Shown: positions 1 through 5,315 of the stretch, piece after piece
Layout: each line of letters opens with the position of its first letter
Numbering within the stretch: position 1 is the first letter of the stretch
DNA from: JAHEDH01 sp965364515
GTDB taxonomy: Bacteria > Actinomycetota > Acidimicrobiia > Spongiisociales > ZC4RG35
DNA: 5,315 bases
Assembly (NCBI GenBank): GCA_965364515.1
Contig: CBDTXZ010000208.1
Span: 1-5,315, forward strand
Direction of reading: 5' to 3'
Position numbers and translations under genes: made by a program
The notes under the pieces: model-generated
Told to the model about the DNA's origin: nothing
Databases searched by the model: none
What the model saw: only the letters and a program-made list of their open reading frames with translations

Positions 1-1106
1 GCCCGGGCGGTCAACCCGAGCCGGGCAGTCACCAGACCTGTCGAGGCCGAGGCGAGTGGACCGAGCAGCGGGGCGACCAGCATGGCCCCGATGACCACCG
101 CAGCGCTGTTCTGGAGGAGCCCGAACGAGGCGAGGAGTGCCGATACGGCGAGGAGGATGATGAAGTCGGTCGTGAGCGGTGCGGCGGCTGCGGAGCTCCA
201 CACGACCGTGTCTCGCTCCAACCGGGTCAACGTGGGGCGAAGTGCTCGAATCCGCCCGAGCGCCCTGGCCGGAAGCGAGCGATCGTCATCCGCCTGGGGT
301 GAGACGACGACCACGGTCGCCTTCGATCTGCGCATCACGAGCTCAGCGGTGTTCGTGGACACCAAGTTGCCGAGCTTCGTCTGCTTCGAGGATCCCAGCA
401 CCACGAGGTCCGAACCGGAGGATCGAGCAGCGATGCCATGGCCGACGACTGCAGCCTCGACGACCGCCCGCTGGACGCGGCGGCTTGCAGGAAGATCGGC
501 GATGCTCCTGTCGAGCATCGCGTTGGCAAAGGCACGCGAGTAGGTGCGGTCGCGAACGTGGACCGCCTGGAGCGGAAGGCCGAGAGCCTCTCCGAACCAC
601 ATCGCGATCTTCGCCGCTGTCCTGGATTGGTCGGACCCGTCGACACCGACGACCACCCGATCGATGGCGTCCGCATCCGATCCGGGTCTCACGGCGATCA
701 CTCCGCAGTGCGTGGCCTCCATGACCGCCTCGTTGATCGCAGAGAATCCGCCGTTGCCGCCGGGATCGACGCCGAGGACCACCAGATCGGCGTTCTGTTC
801 CCTGGAGTAGTCGAGAATGCCGCGAGCGATTGCCGGTGCCGTGCGCGCGTCCATCTCCAGATCGAAACGATCATCCCTGGCGGCTTCGATCGCCTCTCGC
901 AACTCATCGATGGCCTCGGCCGACGACTCTGCCTCGGCCTCGCCGGTGATCACGGTGACCAACATCAGTTGACCATCGTCGGGGTCGGTCAGCGCCTTGC
1001 CGATCTTGATCAGAAGTGGAGCGCTCTCGGGGTTGGCGAGCGGAATCACGACCCGCTTGAACCGACCCGATTCGGTTTCGGTCGGTTCGGAGTGCACGGT
1101 GGTCAC
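1..1106 (-). CDS. Tandem universal stress (Usp) domains fused to DUF389 membrane domain, 3'-truncated
   Basis: I read this frame directly from the minus strand. It starts at a GTG (1104-1106) and stays open to the left edge, giving 368 residues with no stop, so the C-terminus is outside the window. Residues about 16-142 form a first Usp fold (begins FKRVVIPLANP; later ADLVVLGVDPGG). Residues about 148-270 form a second (VVVGVDGSDQS; later SDLVVLGSSKQTKLGN). From about 310 a hydrophobic segment carries the DUF389 hallmark, with FGLLQNSAAVVIGAMLVAPL at 328-347. DUF389 proteins are multi-helix membrane proteins of unknown function, so the product is probably an inner-membrane protein with a cytoplasmic Usp sensor or regulatory part. 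Both Usp loops have lost the usual ATP-binding residues. No Shine-Dalgarno precedes the GTG, but an extended -10 element does, and the next in-frame GTG (1095-1097) is an alternative. It lies 43 nt after the ABC operon, on the same strand. The family assignment is firm; the function is unknown. Confidence 0.9.
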   Translation of the reverse strand, partial: MTTVHSEPTETESGRFKRVVIPLANPESAPLLIKIGKALTDPDDGQLMLVTVITGEAEAESSAEAIDELREAIEAARDDRFDLEMDARTAPAIARGILDYSREQNADLVVLGVDPGGNGGFSAINEAVMEATHCGVIAVRPGSDADAIDRVVVGVDGSDQSRTAAKIAMWFGEALGLPLQAVHVRDRTYSRAFANAMLDRSIADLPASRRVQRAVVEAAVVGHGIAARSSGSDLVVLGSSKQTKLGNLVSTNTAELVMRRSKATVVVVSPQADDDRSLPARALGRIRALRPTLTRLERDTVVWSSAAAAPLTTDFIILLAVSALLASFGLLQNSAAVVIGAMLVAPLLGPLASASTGLVTARLGLTAR

Positions 1107-1113
1107 GGCGGCC

Positions 1114-1142
1114 AGTATCGCAGAGCCAGCCGATCGTGACCG
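1114..1142 (-). promoter_or_regulatory. Possible promoter giving a leaderless Usp-DUF389 mRNA
   Basis: On the minus strand, TGC followed by GATACT (hexamer at 1114-1119) resembles an extended -10 element; the hexamer matches TATAAT at 4 of 6 positions. It ends 7 nt before the GTG start at 1106, so transcription would begin at or next to the start codon. A -35 at the 17-nt position (CGGTCA, 1137-1142) is poor, with 3 of 6 matches. No Shine-Dalgarno is visible before the GTG, which agrees with a leaderless start, common in actinobacteria. Read-through from the ABC operon is the alternative, since I see no terminator in the gap. Confidence 0.35.
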
Positions 1143-1149
1143 TCGTCGT

Positions 1150-1887
1150 TCAGAGGGCGTCGCGAGTCCTGAGTGCCCAGGTGAAGATCGCAACGGACAC
1201 GACGACCACTCCTGCGAGCTTCGCAACCCCTCCGCCGACACCCGGCAGCACCGGGCCAAGGGCATCGAGGGCGTCGCGTGGCAGCTCGCGCAGATCGGCG
1301 AAGATCGACAGCGCGGTCTTCCACACCGACGACGCAGCGATTCCCGAGATGAGAGTCGTGAGGATGCCCTCCCAGATGAACACGTAGGCGAGACCGACCA
1401 GGATCGCCCGACTGAACAGATAGCCGACGGGTATGAAGATCGCGCTGTAGCCGATCGCACCTGCGAGGTACGCCGGCAGAGCAGCCCAGGCATGGCTCCA
1501 GTCGCCGGATCCGACACCCAGGCCGATCCATCCGACCAGCCAGCCACAGCCGGCCACGATGACGGCCACACCCGAGGCGCCGAGCCAGGTCGCGATCGCA
1601 AACCGCCAGCGCGGGATCGGCGACAGGTAGAGGAACGGCAAGGTTCCTGCGTCGCGCTCGTCACGCATCGCCGCAGCCCCGAGGACGAGGACGGCGATGG
1701 AGAGTGTCGCCCCGGAGACGTTGGACACGATGATGTCGTAGATCTCGAGCTTGTCGACATCGGACTCCCCACCACCTGCGATCCAAGCGACGAGGCCCGG
1801 CACGGCAGCGAGCAGTGTCAGGCCGACCAGGCGCTTGGTCCGTGCCAGCTGTCCGAACACGTGCCTCGTGAGCCGGACGCCGGTCAT
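1150..1887 (-). CDS. ABC-2 type transporter permease (permease B)
   Basis: This is a 245-residue integral membrane subunit of an ABC exporter. I see six hydrophobic segments, at about residues 20-37, 52-74, 101-123, 133-158, 161-183 and 218-240. Between the first two pairs lies a charged cytoplasmic stretch, RDERDAGTLPFLYLSPIPRW (75-94). It has the pattern of ABC-2 permeases (E/D-R-x-x-G-T then L-x-x-P-I-P/S-R), a region thought to contact the ATPase. The start ATG overlaps the stop of ATPase B by 4 nt (ATGA), and only a weak purine-rich stretch (GGTGGG) precedes it, so translation is probably coupled. The TGA stop is at 1150-1152. It is smaller than permease A and lacks that protein's N-terminal YDRGY motif, so the two permeases are not recent duplicates. 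The substrate is unknown. The ABC-2 call rests on topology and the loop motif. Confidence 0.85.
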   Translation of the reverse strand: MTGVRLTRHVFGQLARTKRLVGLTLLAAVPGLVAWIAGGGESDVDKLEIYDIIVSNVSGATLSIAVLVLGAAAMRDERDAGTLPFLYLSPIPRWRFAIATWLGASGVAVIVAGCGWLVGWIGLGVGSGDWSHAWAALPAYLAGAIGYSAIFIPVGYLFSRAILVGLAYVFIWEGILTTLISGIAASSVWKTALSIFADLRELPRDALDALGPVLPGVGGGVAKLAGVVVVSVAIFTWALRTRDAL

Positions 1888-2798
1888 CTCGAGCCCACCA
1901 GATACCGGAAGACACTCTCCAACGACTCGTCGGAAGGCGAGACTCGAGACAAGCGGGCTCCCACGGCCGCTGCGTCGACCGGGAGCCTGACGGCGAGTCC
2001 CGGCGCATCGGTTGTCGAGACCTCGAGACCGTCGGGCGCGAACGCGACCCGTTCGACCCCGGCGAGACCGACGAGCCTGGCGGCGAGCTCGCGGGGACGA
2101 TCCGACGAGATGTGGACGATGCGAGGTTTGTCCGTCATCGCCGCCCGAAGCGACCCGACCGTCCCTTCGGCTGCGAGGCGGCCGTCCACCATGGCCACGA
2201 GCTGCTCCGACATCCGTTCGACTTCTGCGAGCACGTGAGAGGAAACGAGGACCGTCCTCCCGGCACGGCCGAGTTCGGTGAAGATCTCGATGAGATGGGC
2301 GCGCTGGACCGGGTCGGCGCCGTTCAATGGCTCATCGAGAACGATCACCTCGGGGTCGGAGACGAGTGCGGCGGCGACCTTCGCTCGCTGCCGCATGCCC
2401 TTGGAGAACTCCCCGAGTCGGCGACCGGCGTCGGCCGTCAACGCAACCTGCTCCAACACGGCGTCTACGGCAGCACGGCCCGTGATGCCCGCAAGCGATG
2501 CGTTCAATTCGACGAAGTCACGGCACGTGAGCGCCGGATAGACCGCCTCGTCCTCGGGTACCAGGCTGACCTTCGAATAGACACCGGGGTCCTTTCTGGG
2601 ATCGACACCCAACACCCGGACGGTGCCCTGTGATGGCACCTGGAGCCCGGTGATCAGACGGAGCAAGGTGGTCTTCCCGGCTCCATTCGGGCCGAGAATG
2701 CCGGTCACTCCAGGGTCGAACCCGACCGACACCTCGGAGACGGCGACCTTCTGACCGAACCACTTGCTCAGGTCGACCACTTCCACCGGCCTCGTCAT
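1884..2798 (-). CDS. ABC-2 transporter ATP-binding protein (ATPase B)
   Basis: This 304-residue nucleotide-binding subunit powers export by ATP hydrolysis at the inner face of the membrane. The motifs are all present: Walker A GPNGAGKT (36-43), Q-loop region SLVPEDEAVYP (78-88) with Glu where Gln is usual, signature GEFSKGMRQR (129-138), Walker B VIVLDEP (151-157) with catalytic Glu156, D-loop NGADP (159-163), and H-loop VLVSSH with His188. The signature S-K-G-M in place of LSGGQ is typical of the ABC-2/CcmA-like branch. After about residue 215 comes a C-terminal domain of about 90 residues like the small regulatory tails of this group. The ATG overlaps the permease A stop by 4 nt (ATGA) and is preceded by GGAGG at a 5-nt spacing, so the start is well supported. 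The gene overlaps permease B by 4 nt. All catalytic residues are intact, so it should be an active ATPase; the substrate is unknown. Confidence 0.95.
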   Translation of the reverse strand: MTRPVEVVDLSKWFGQKVAVSEVSVGFDPGVTGILGPNGAGKTTLLRLITGLQVPSQGTVRVLGVDPRKDPGVYSKVSLVPEDEAVYPALTCRDFVELNASLAGITGRAAVDAVLEQVALTADAGRRLGEFSKGMRQRAKVAAALVSDPEVIVLDEPLNGADPVQRAHLIEIFTELGRAGRTVLVSSHVLAEVERMSEQLVAMVDGRLAAEGTVGSLRAAMTDKPRIVHISSDRPRELAARLVGLAGVERVAFAPDGLEVSTTDAPGLAVRLPVDAAAVGARLSRVSPSDESLESVFRYLVGSR

Positions 2799-3682
2799 GC
2801 GAGCCTCCGGTATCGCTGGAGCATCCAGATCCCACCGCCCACACCGACGACGGCGATCACCGCCACCGACGTCCAGGGCCCGAACCCGGCGGCCTCGGGC
2901 GCATACACACCGCCCACGTCACTGTCGAAGAGCCAGTCTCGGACGAAACGAGGATGATCGTCGAGAGCGAGAAGCGAGAACCATCTGGCTCCCGGGAAGG
3001 ACGCCTCGGCCACGACCTCGGCGAGATTGCGGCCGGCGATGATGGTGCCCAGGAACGCCGCTGCGGCGAATCCGGTCCGATCGATGTACGAGGTGATGAT
3101 CGCGAGGACACCGCCGTGGATCGCGATGAAAGCAAGGGAGACCGCTGCGATCTTCCACAGAATGTCGAGATTTCCTCCGAGATAGGAGAGAAACCCGTCC
3201 TGGCTGAGGCTGGCGAGGCCCAGATGGAGTGCGATCTGCGGCACCAGATAGATGAGGGAGGTCACGGACACGAATGCGAGCAGTTTGCCCGCCAGGTAGT
3301 CACCCACGGTCATGGGGCGAGAGAAGTAGACCGACAGCACCCCCTGGGATCGGTCGGGGCCGATCAGTTCGGGGCCGGTCACGGCGATGAACAGCAGTGC
3401 GAGACGCGAGAAGAGATCGAAGAGCTCGGCATATTGCGGCAGGCCCTCACTGATCGCGGCACTGATCGATCCGGCAGCGAAGTGCAGCCCGATCACGATT
3501 CCCGCCATCAGCAGCGCCAGTGAGAGGAGCGCCCATGGCAGCAGCTTCCGTCTGGTCTTGCGGCGAAGCCCGAGAATCCGGCGGATCCCATCGGCGACGA
3601 TCGCCCGTCGCGTCACGGTTCGACCGCCGACCGGTCCGTCATAGCTCCGGTAGCCCCGGTCGTAGATGATTGCTTCAGACAT
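2795..3682 (-). CDS. ABC-2 type transporter permease with N-terminal YDRGY motif (permease A)
   Basis: This is a 295-residue membrane subunit. I chose the ATG at 3680-3682 over an upstream ATG at 3778 because it has an excellent Shine-Dalgarno (GGGAGGG, 3686-3692), while the extra 32 residues look non-coding and would overlap ATPase A by over 100 nt. With this start the protein begins MSEAIIYDRGYRSYDGP, a motif seen at the N-terminus of a subgroup of bacterial ABC-2 permeases. A basic stretch (residues 34-46) precedes six hydrophobic segments at about 47-67, 87-107, 134-155, 172-198, 201-222 and 269-288. The loop DRSQGVLSVYFSRPMTVGDY (110-129) is the usual ABC-2 cytoplasmic coupling region. 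It overlaps the ATPase A stop by 8 nt and the ATPase B start by 4 nt, placing it in the same transcript. It probably forms part of the export channel; the cargo is unknown. Confidence 0.9.
   Translation of the reverse strand: MSEAIIYDRGYRSYDGPVGGRTVTRRAIVADGIRRILGLRRKTRRKLLPWALLSLALLMAGIVIGLHFAAGSISAAISEGLPQYAELFDLFSRLALLFIAVTGPELIGPDRSQGVLSVYFSRPMTVGDYLAGKLLAFVSVTSLIYLVPQIALHLGLASLSQDGFLSYLGGNLDILWKIAAVSLAFIAIHGGVLAIITSYIDRTGFAAAAFLGTIIAGRNLAEVVAEASFPGARWFSLLALDDHPRFVRDWLFDSDVGGVYAPEAAGFGPWTSVAVIAVVGVGGGIWMLQRYRRLA
2804..2808 (-). promoter_or_regulatory. Ribosome binding site for ATPase B
   Basis: Minus-strand GGAGG lies 5 nt before the ATG at 2798. It sits inside the end of the permease A coding sequence and confirms the ATGA-overlap start, allowing both coupled and independent initiation. 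Confidence 0.75.
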
Positions 3683-4577
3683 CGGCCCTCCCGAGGAACT
3701 CGTCTTCGAGGGTGAGCGATCTTCGTTCCAGCCGCATGATCCCGACACCCGACGCGGCGGCGGCGTCGCGGATCTCATCGAAGACGTCGTCGGCGTCGGC
3801 GACGACCGAGACCCTGTTGCGTTCGACGGTGTGATCCACTCCGGCTCTGCTCAACGCGTCGATGAACCGTTCGACCTGGCCGAGGATCTCGACCGAGACC
3901 GTCGAGGTGGCGTGAGCGCCGAACACCGGCCCGGACCGGACCAGCCGGCCCGCATCGAGCATCACGACATAGTCACAGGTGGACTCGATGTCGGACAGCA
4001 CGTGGGAGGAGACGATCACATTGATCCCGAAGGATCCGAGGCGCTGGATCAGCGCGAGCATCTGCACCCTTCCGTCCGGATCGAGACCGGACGCCGGCTC
4101 GTCGAGCAGGATGAGCTTCGGCCCGTGCACGATGGCCTGCGCGAGCTTCACCCGCTGCGCCATGCCGGTGGAGAAGTCTCCGAGGAATCGAAACCGCTCT
4201 TCTTCGAGCCCAACGAGGAACAGCGTCTCCGACGCTCGTCTTCTGGCATCTCCGGCTGGGAGCCCTGCCATCTGCGCGGTGTAGGCGACGAAGTCGGCCG
4301 CCGTCTGGTCCTTGGGCAACGCCGAGCCCTCCGGCATGTATCCGACCAGCGCCCTCACCGAGAGCGGATCGGCGATGGCGTCGTGCCCGAGGACGTCGAC
4401 CGACCCCGACGTCGGATGGAGCAGGCCGAGCAGAATCCGCAGCATCGTCGTCTTCCCTGCCCCGTTTGCGCCGACCAGACCGGTCACACCCGCCGGGACG
4501 TCGACATCGAGCGCTTCGAGCGCCACGTGGTTCCCGTAGTCGTGTGTGAGATTGCTGAGCGAGACGATCGTGTCCAT
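3675..4577 (-). CDS. ABC-2 transporter ATP-binding protein (ATPase A), first gene of the operon
   Basis: This is a 300-residue nucleotide-binding subunit. In order: Walker A GANGAGKT (36-43, Ala37 where Pro is commoner), Q-loop region GYMPEGSALP (79-88) with Glu in the Gln position, signature GDFSTGMAQR (133-142), Walker B LILLDEP (155-161) with catalytic Glu160, D-loop SGLDP (163-167), and H-loop VIVSSH with His192. A C-terminal domain of about 80 residues follows (from about 220). The start is fixed: an in-frame TGA at 4587-4589 lies only three codons upstream of the ATG at 4575-4577. No Shine-Dalgarno is seen, but a promoter is placed for a leaderless transcript. The stop overlaps permease A by 8 nt (ATGTCTGA). 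It resembles ATPase B in layout but differs through most of the sequence, so it is an old paralogue and not a recent copy. It probably pairs with ATPase B or forms its own dimer with permease A; cargo unknown. Confidence 0.95.
   Translation of the reverse strand: MDTIVSLSNLTHDYGNHVALEALDVDVPAGVTGLVGANGAGKTTMLRILLGLLHPTSGSVDVLGHDAIADPLSVRALVGYMPEGSALPKDQTAADFVAYTAQMAGLPAGDARRRASETLFLVGLEEERFRFLGDFSTGMAQRVKLAQAIVHGPKLILLDEPASGLDPDGRVQMLALIQRLGSFGINVIVSSHVLSDIESTCDYVVMLDAGRLVRSGPVFGAHATSTVSVEILGQVERFIDALSRAGVDHTVERNRVSVVADADDVFDEIRDAAAASGVGIMRLERRSLTLEDEFLGRADV
3686..3692 (-). promoter_or_regulatory. Ribosome binding site deciding the permease A start
   Basis: Minus-strand GGGAGGG ends 3 nt before the ATG at 3682. 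The GGAGG core within it is 4 nt from the start. This supports the short form of permease A starting MSEAII over the longer frame from 3778. Confidence 0.75.
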
Positions 4578-4585
4578 CGGACGCC

Positions 4586-4614
4586 ATCATGGCTCGCAGG
4601 AGACATCGAGGCAA
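4586..4614 (-). promoter_or_regulatory. Candidate sigma70-like promoter for the ABC operon
   Basis: On the minus strand, TTGCCT (4609-4614; 4 of 6 matches to TTGACA) and CATGAT (4586-4591; 4 of 6 matches to TATAAT) are 17 bp apart. The -10 ends 8 nt before the ATG of ATPase A, so the transcript would begin at or beside the start codon. That fits the lack of a Shine-Dalgarno there. The hexamers are only moderate matches and no operator is obvious. Confidence 0.45.
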
Positions 4615-4634
4615 TCGGTGATCTCCCCCGACCA

Positions 4635-4652
4635 TCCCTGAGAGGTCAGGGA
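4635..4652 (-). terminator. Hairpin over the stop codon of the DUF5667-like gene
   Basis: A perfect 7-bp inverted repeat (TCCCTGA and TCAGGGA) with a 4-nt loop covers the TGA stop at 4646-4648 and lies in the 68-nt gap before the ABC operon. There is no T-run after it, so a classic intrinsic terminator is not shown. Actinobacteria often use hairpins without a U-tail, which makes weak termination or 3'-end protection possible. Confidence 0.35.
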
Positions 4653-5179
4653 GCGTCTCGCGGTCGGTCGTCGGGGGGTGGACGATCCCTCGGGGTGGGC
4701 GTCGTGCTCGTGGCGGAGTCCGAGGGGTCCGGTGCATCTCTCACCGCATCCGTGGTCGTGGACGTTTCGGGCGCTTCGACAGGTTCGGGTTCGCGATCGT
4801 TCGGTCCGGAGTTCGACTGGGCCGGCTCGGTCGTCTGCGTCGTGTCCCTCGCCGGGCGAGGAGCGGTCGAATCCCGGTCGGCGATCCAGCGATCGACGAT
4901 CCGGTCGAGCTCTCGTTCGAGGCGGGGCCGGTCGGTCTCGGCGAGTGCATCTCGGGCGATGGCGATCCGCTCCTCGATCAGCCCGTCCTCGGACTCCCGA
5001 TCGATCAGCAACCCGACCTCCTCGACGCGGTGCTCGACCACTGCGTCGCGGTCGAACAGCCGCACGATCGGTTCCAGGGCCAGTTTGACCGGATACAGCA
5101 CGTCGCCGGGAGCGGCGCCGTCGCTGGCGACGGCGGCGGTGGGCCCTGCGATCATGACCGCCACGACGACACCGGCCAC
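4646..5179 (-). CDS. DUF5667-like membrane-anchored or secreted protein with disordered tail
   Basis: This is 177 residues from the only canonical in-frame start, a GTG at 5177-5179. Residues 1-18 are hydrophobic and end in AVAS, like a signal peptide or membrane anchor. Residues about 20-60 (GAAPGDVLYPVKLALEPIVR, then a segment with EHRVEEV) match the pattern I know from DUF5667-like proteins of actinobacteria, often encoded after sigma-factor genes or as parts of anti-sigma-type proteins. Residues about 62-100 are charged and probably helical. From about 101 to the end is a low-complexity tail rich in Asp, Pro, Thr and Arg. The protein probably sits outside the membrane, perhaps attached by its N-terminal helix. 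The GTG start would leave no positive n-region, and the frame stays coding-like upstream to 5302, so the true start is probably further 5'. The function is unknown; the family call rests on one motif. Confidence 0.75.
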   Translation of the reverse strand: MAGVVVAVMIAGPTAAVASDGAAPGDVLYPVKLALEPIVRLFDRDAVVEHRVEEVGLLIDRESEDGLIEERIAIARDALAETDRPRLERELDRIVDRWIADRDSTAPRPARDTTQTTEPAQSNSGPNDREPEPVEAPETSTTTDAVRDAPDPSDSATSTTPTPRDRPPPDDRPRDAP

Positions 5180-5302
5180 CCAGCGTCGCCCGACCCGGCG
5201 GGGAGGAGCAGGCTGTCGCCGGAGTTCGCTTCCGATGACGTCGAGGTGGCGCTCCCGGGTGTCGGGGTCGGATTCGACGCTCTCGACGGGATTCTTCTCC
5301 GG
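5180..5302 (-). other. In-frame N-terminal extension of the DUF5667-like gene without a canonical start
   Basis: The frame of the downstream gene is open for 41 codons back to a TAG at 5303-5305. The translation looks real: an acidic start (NPVESVESDPDTRERHLDV) followed by a basic cluster (APPRRVGRRW) right before the hydrophobic segment, as expected for the cytoplasmic side of a single-pass membrane protein. Yet I find no ATG, GTG, TTG or CTG in frame. A Shine-Dalgarno-like GGAG (5298-5301 region) precedes a GTC at 5285-5287 by about 9 nt. The real start may be non-standard, lost by mutation, or hidden by a base error; the last ten bases of the window are too short to judge an upstream gene. 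Confidence 0.45.
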
Positions 5303-5315
5303 CTAGCTTGCGAAA

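Noticed and set aside
82..1139. Several plus- and minus-strand open frames across the left part of the window
   Set aside because: They are out-of-frame shadows of the Usp-Usp-DUF389 gene, whose own frame shows two Usp folds and the DUF389 motif.
1107..1149. Terminator between permease B and the Usp-DUF389 gene
   Set aside because: I looked for a stem-loop or T-run on the minus strand and found none convincing in these 43 nt.
997..2238. Plus-strand open frame of 413 codons rich in Arg, Asp and Ser
   Set aside because: It lies antisense to permease B and ATPase B, whose motifs are unmistakable. Its translation is low complexity with no family pattern.
3683..3778. 32-codon longer N-terminus for permease A
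   Set aside because: The extension is Ser/Pro/Arg-rich, lies inside the ATPase A coding region and lacks a ribosome site, while the internal ATG has a strong GGGAGGG.
4585..4590. Two ATG codons just upstream of ATPase A as possible starts
   Set aside because: Both are in a different frame from the ATPase, and the ATPase frame itself has a TGA at 4587-4589.
3666..5306. Long plus-strand open frame of 546 codons
   Set aside because: It runs antisense through ATPase A and the DUF5667-like gene, has no recognisable domain, and its composition is that of a high-G+C shadow frame.
1..5315. tRNA or rRNA genes, CRISPR repeats, insertion-sequence ends, long direct repeats
   Set aside because: Nearly all bases are accounted for by coding sequence; the two intergenic gaps are 43 and 68 nt, and no repeat arrays or transposase motifs were seen.

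Overview
The window is high-G+C DNA in which every credible gene lies on the minus strand, so transcription runs from right to left. G/C-rich third codon positions, Shine-Dalgarno-dependent starts mixed with apparently leaderless ones, and the protein types all point to an actinobacterium. The proteins in question are a DUF5667-like secreted or membrane protein, alternating ABC-2 genes and a Usp-DUF389 fusion. A member of the Acidimicrobiia or a relative fits best, but this is inferred from gene style and not from a marker gene.

Layout in transcription order. (1) At about 5302-4646 is a membrane-anchored or secreted protein with a DUF5667-like segment and a disordered acidic/Pro/Thr-rich tail; its 5' end is unresolved close to the window edge. 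A short hairpin covers its stop codon. (2) At 4577-1150 is a compact four-gene ABC-2 exporter operon: ATPase A, permease A, ATPase B, permease B. The genes overlap by 8, 4 and 4 nt, which suggests translational coupling and stoichiometric expression. A sigma70-like promoter placed for a leaderless mRNA sits just before ATPase A. (3) From 1106 to the left edge is a 3'-truncated gene for two universal stress protein (Usp) domains fused to a DUF389 membrane domain. It may have its own leaderless promoter in the 43-nt gap after permease B.

The four ABC genes encode two complete nucleotide-binding subunits and two dissimilar six-helix membrane subunits. They may form one heteromeric exporter or two paired half-systems; the substrate cannot be told from sequence. 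The flanking genes (a DUF5667-like envelope protein and Usp-DUF389) suggest an envelope or stress-related setting, but no functional link is proven. I found no RNA genes, mobile elements, CRISPR arrays or recombination sites. No defence-type or otherwise clearly new system is apparent. The most unusual items are the Usp-Usp-DUF389 fusion with degenerate nucleotide-binding loops, the two predicted leaderless starts, and the start-codon problem of the DUF5667-like gene.
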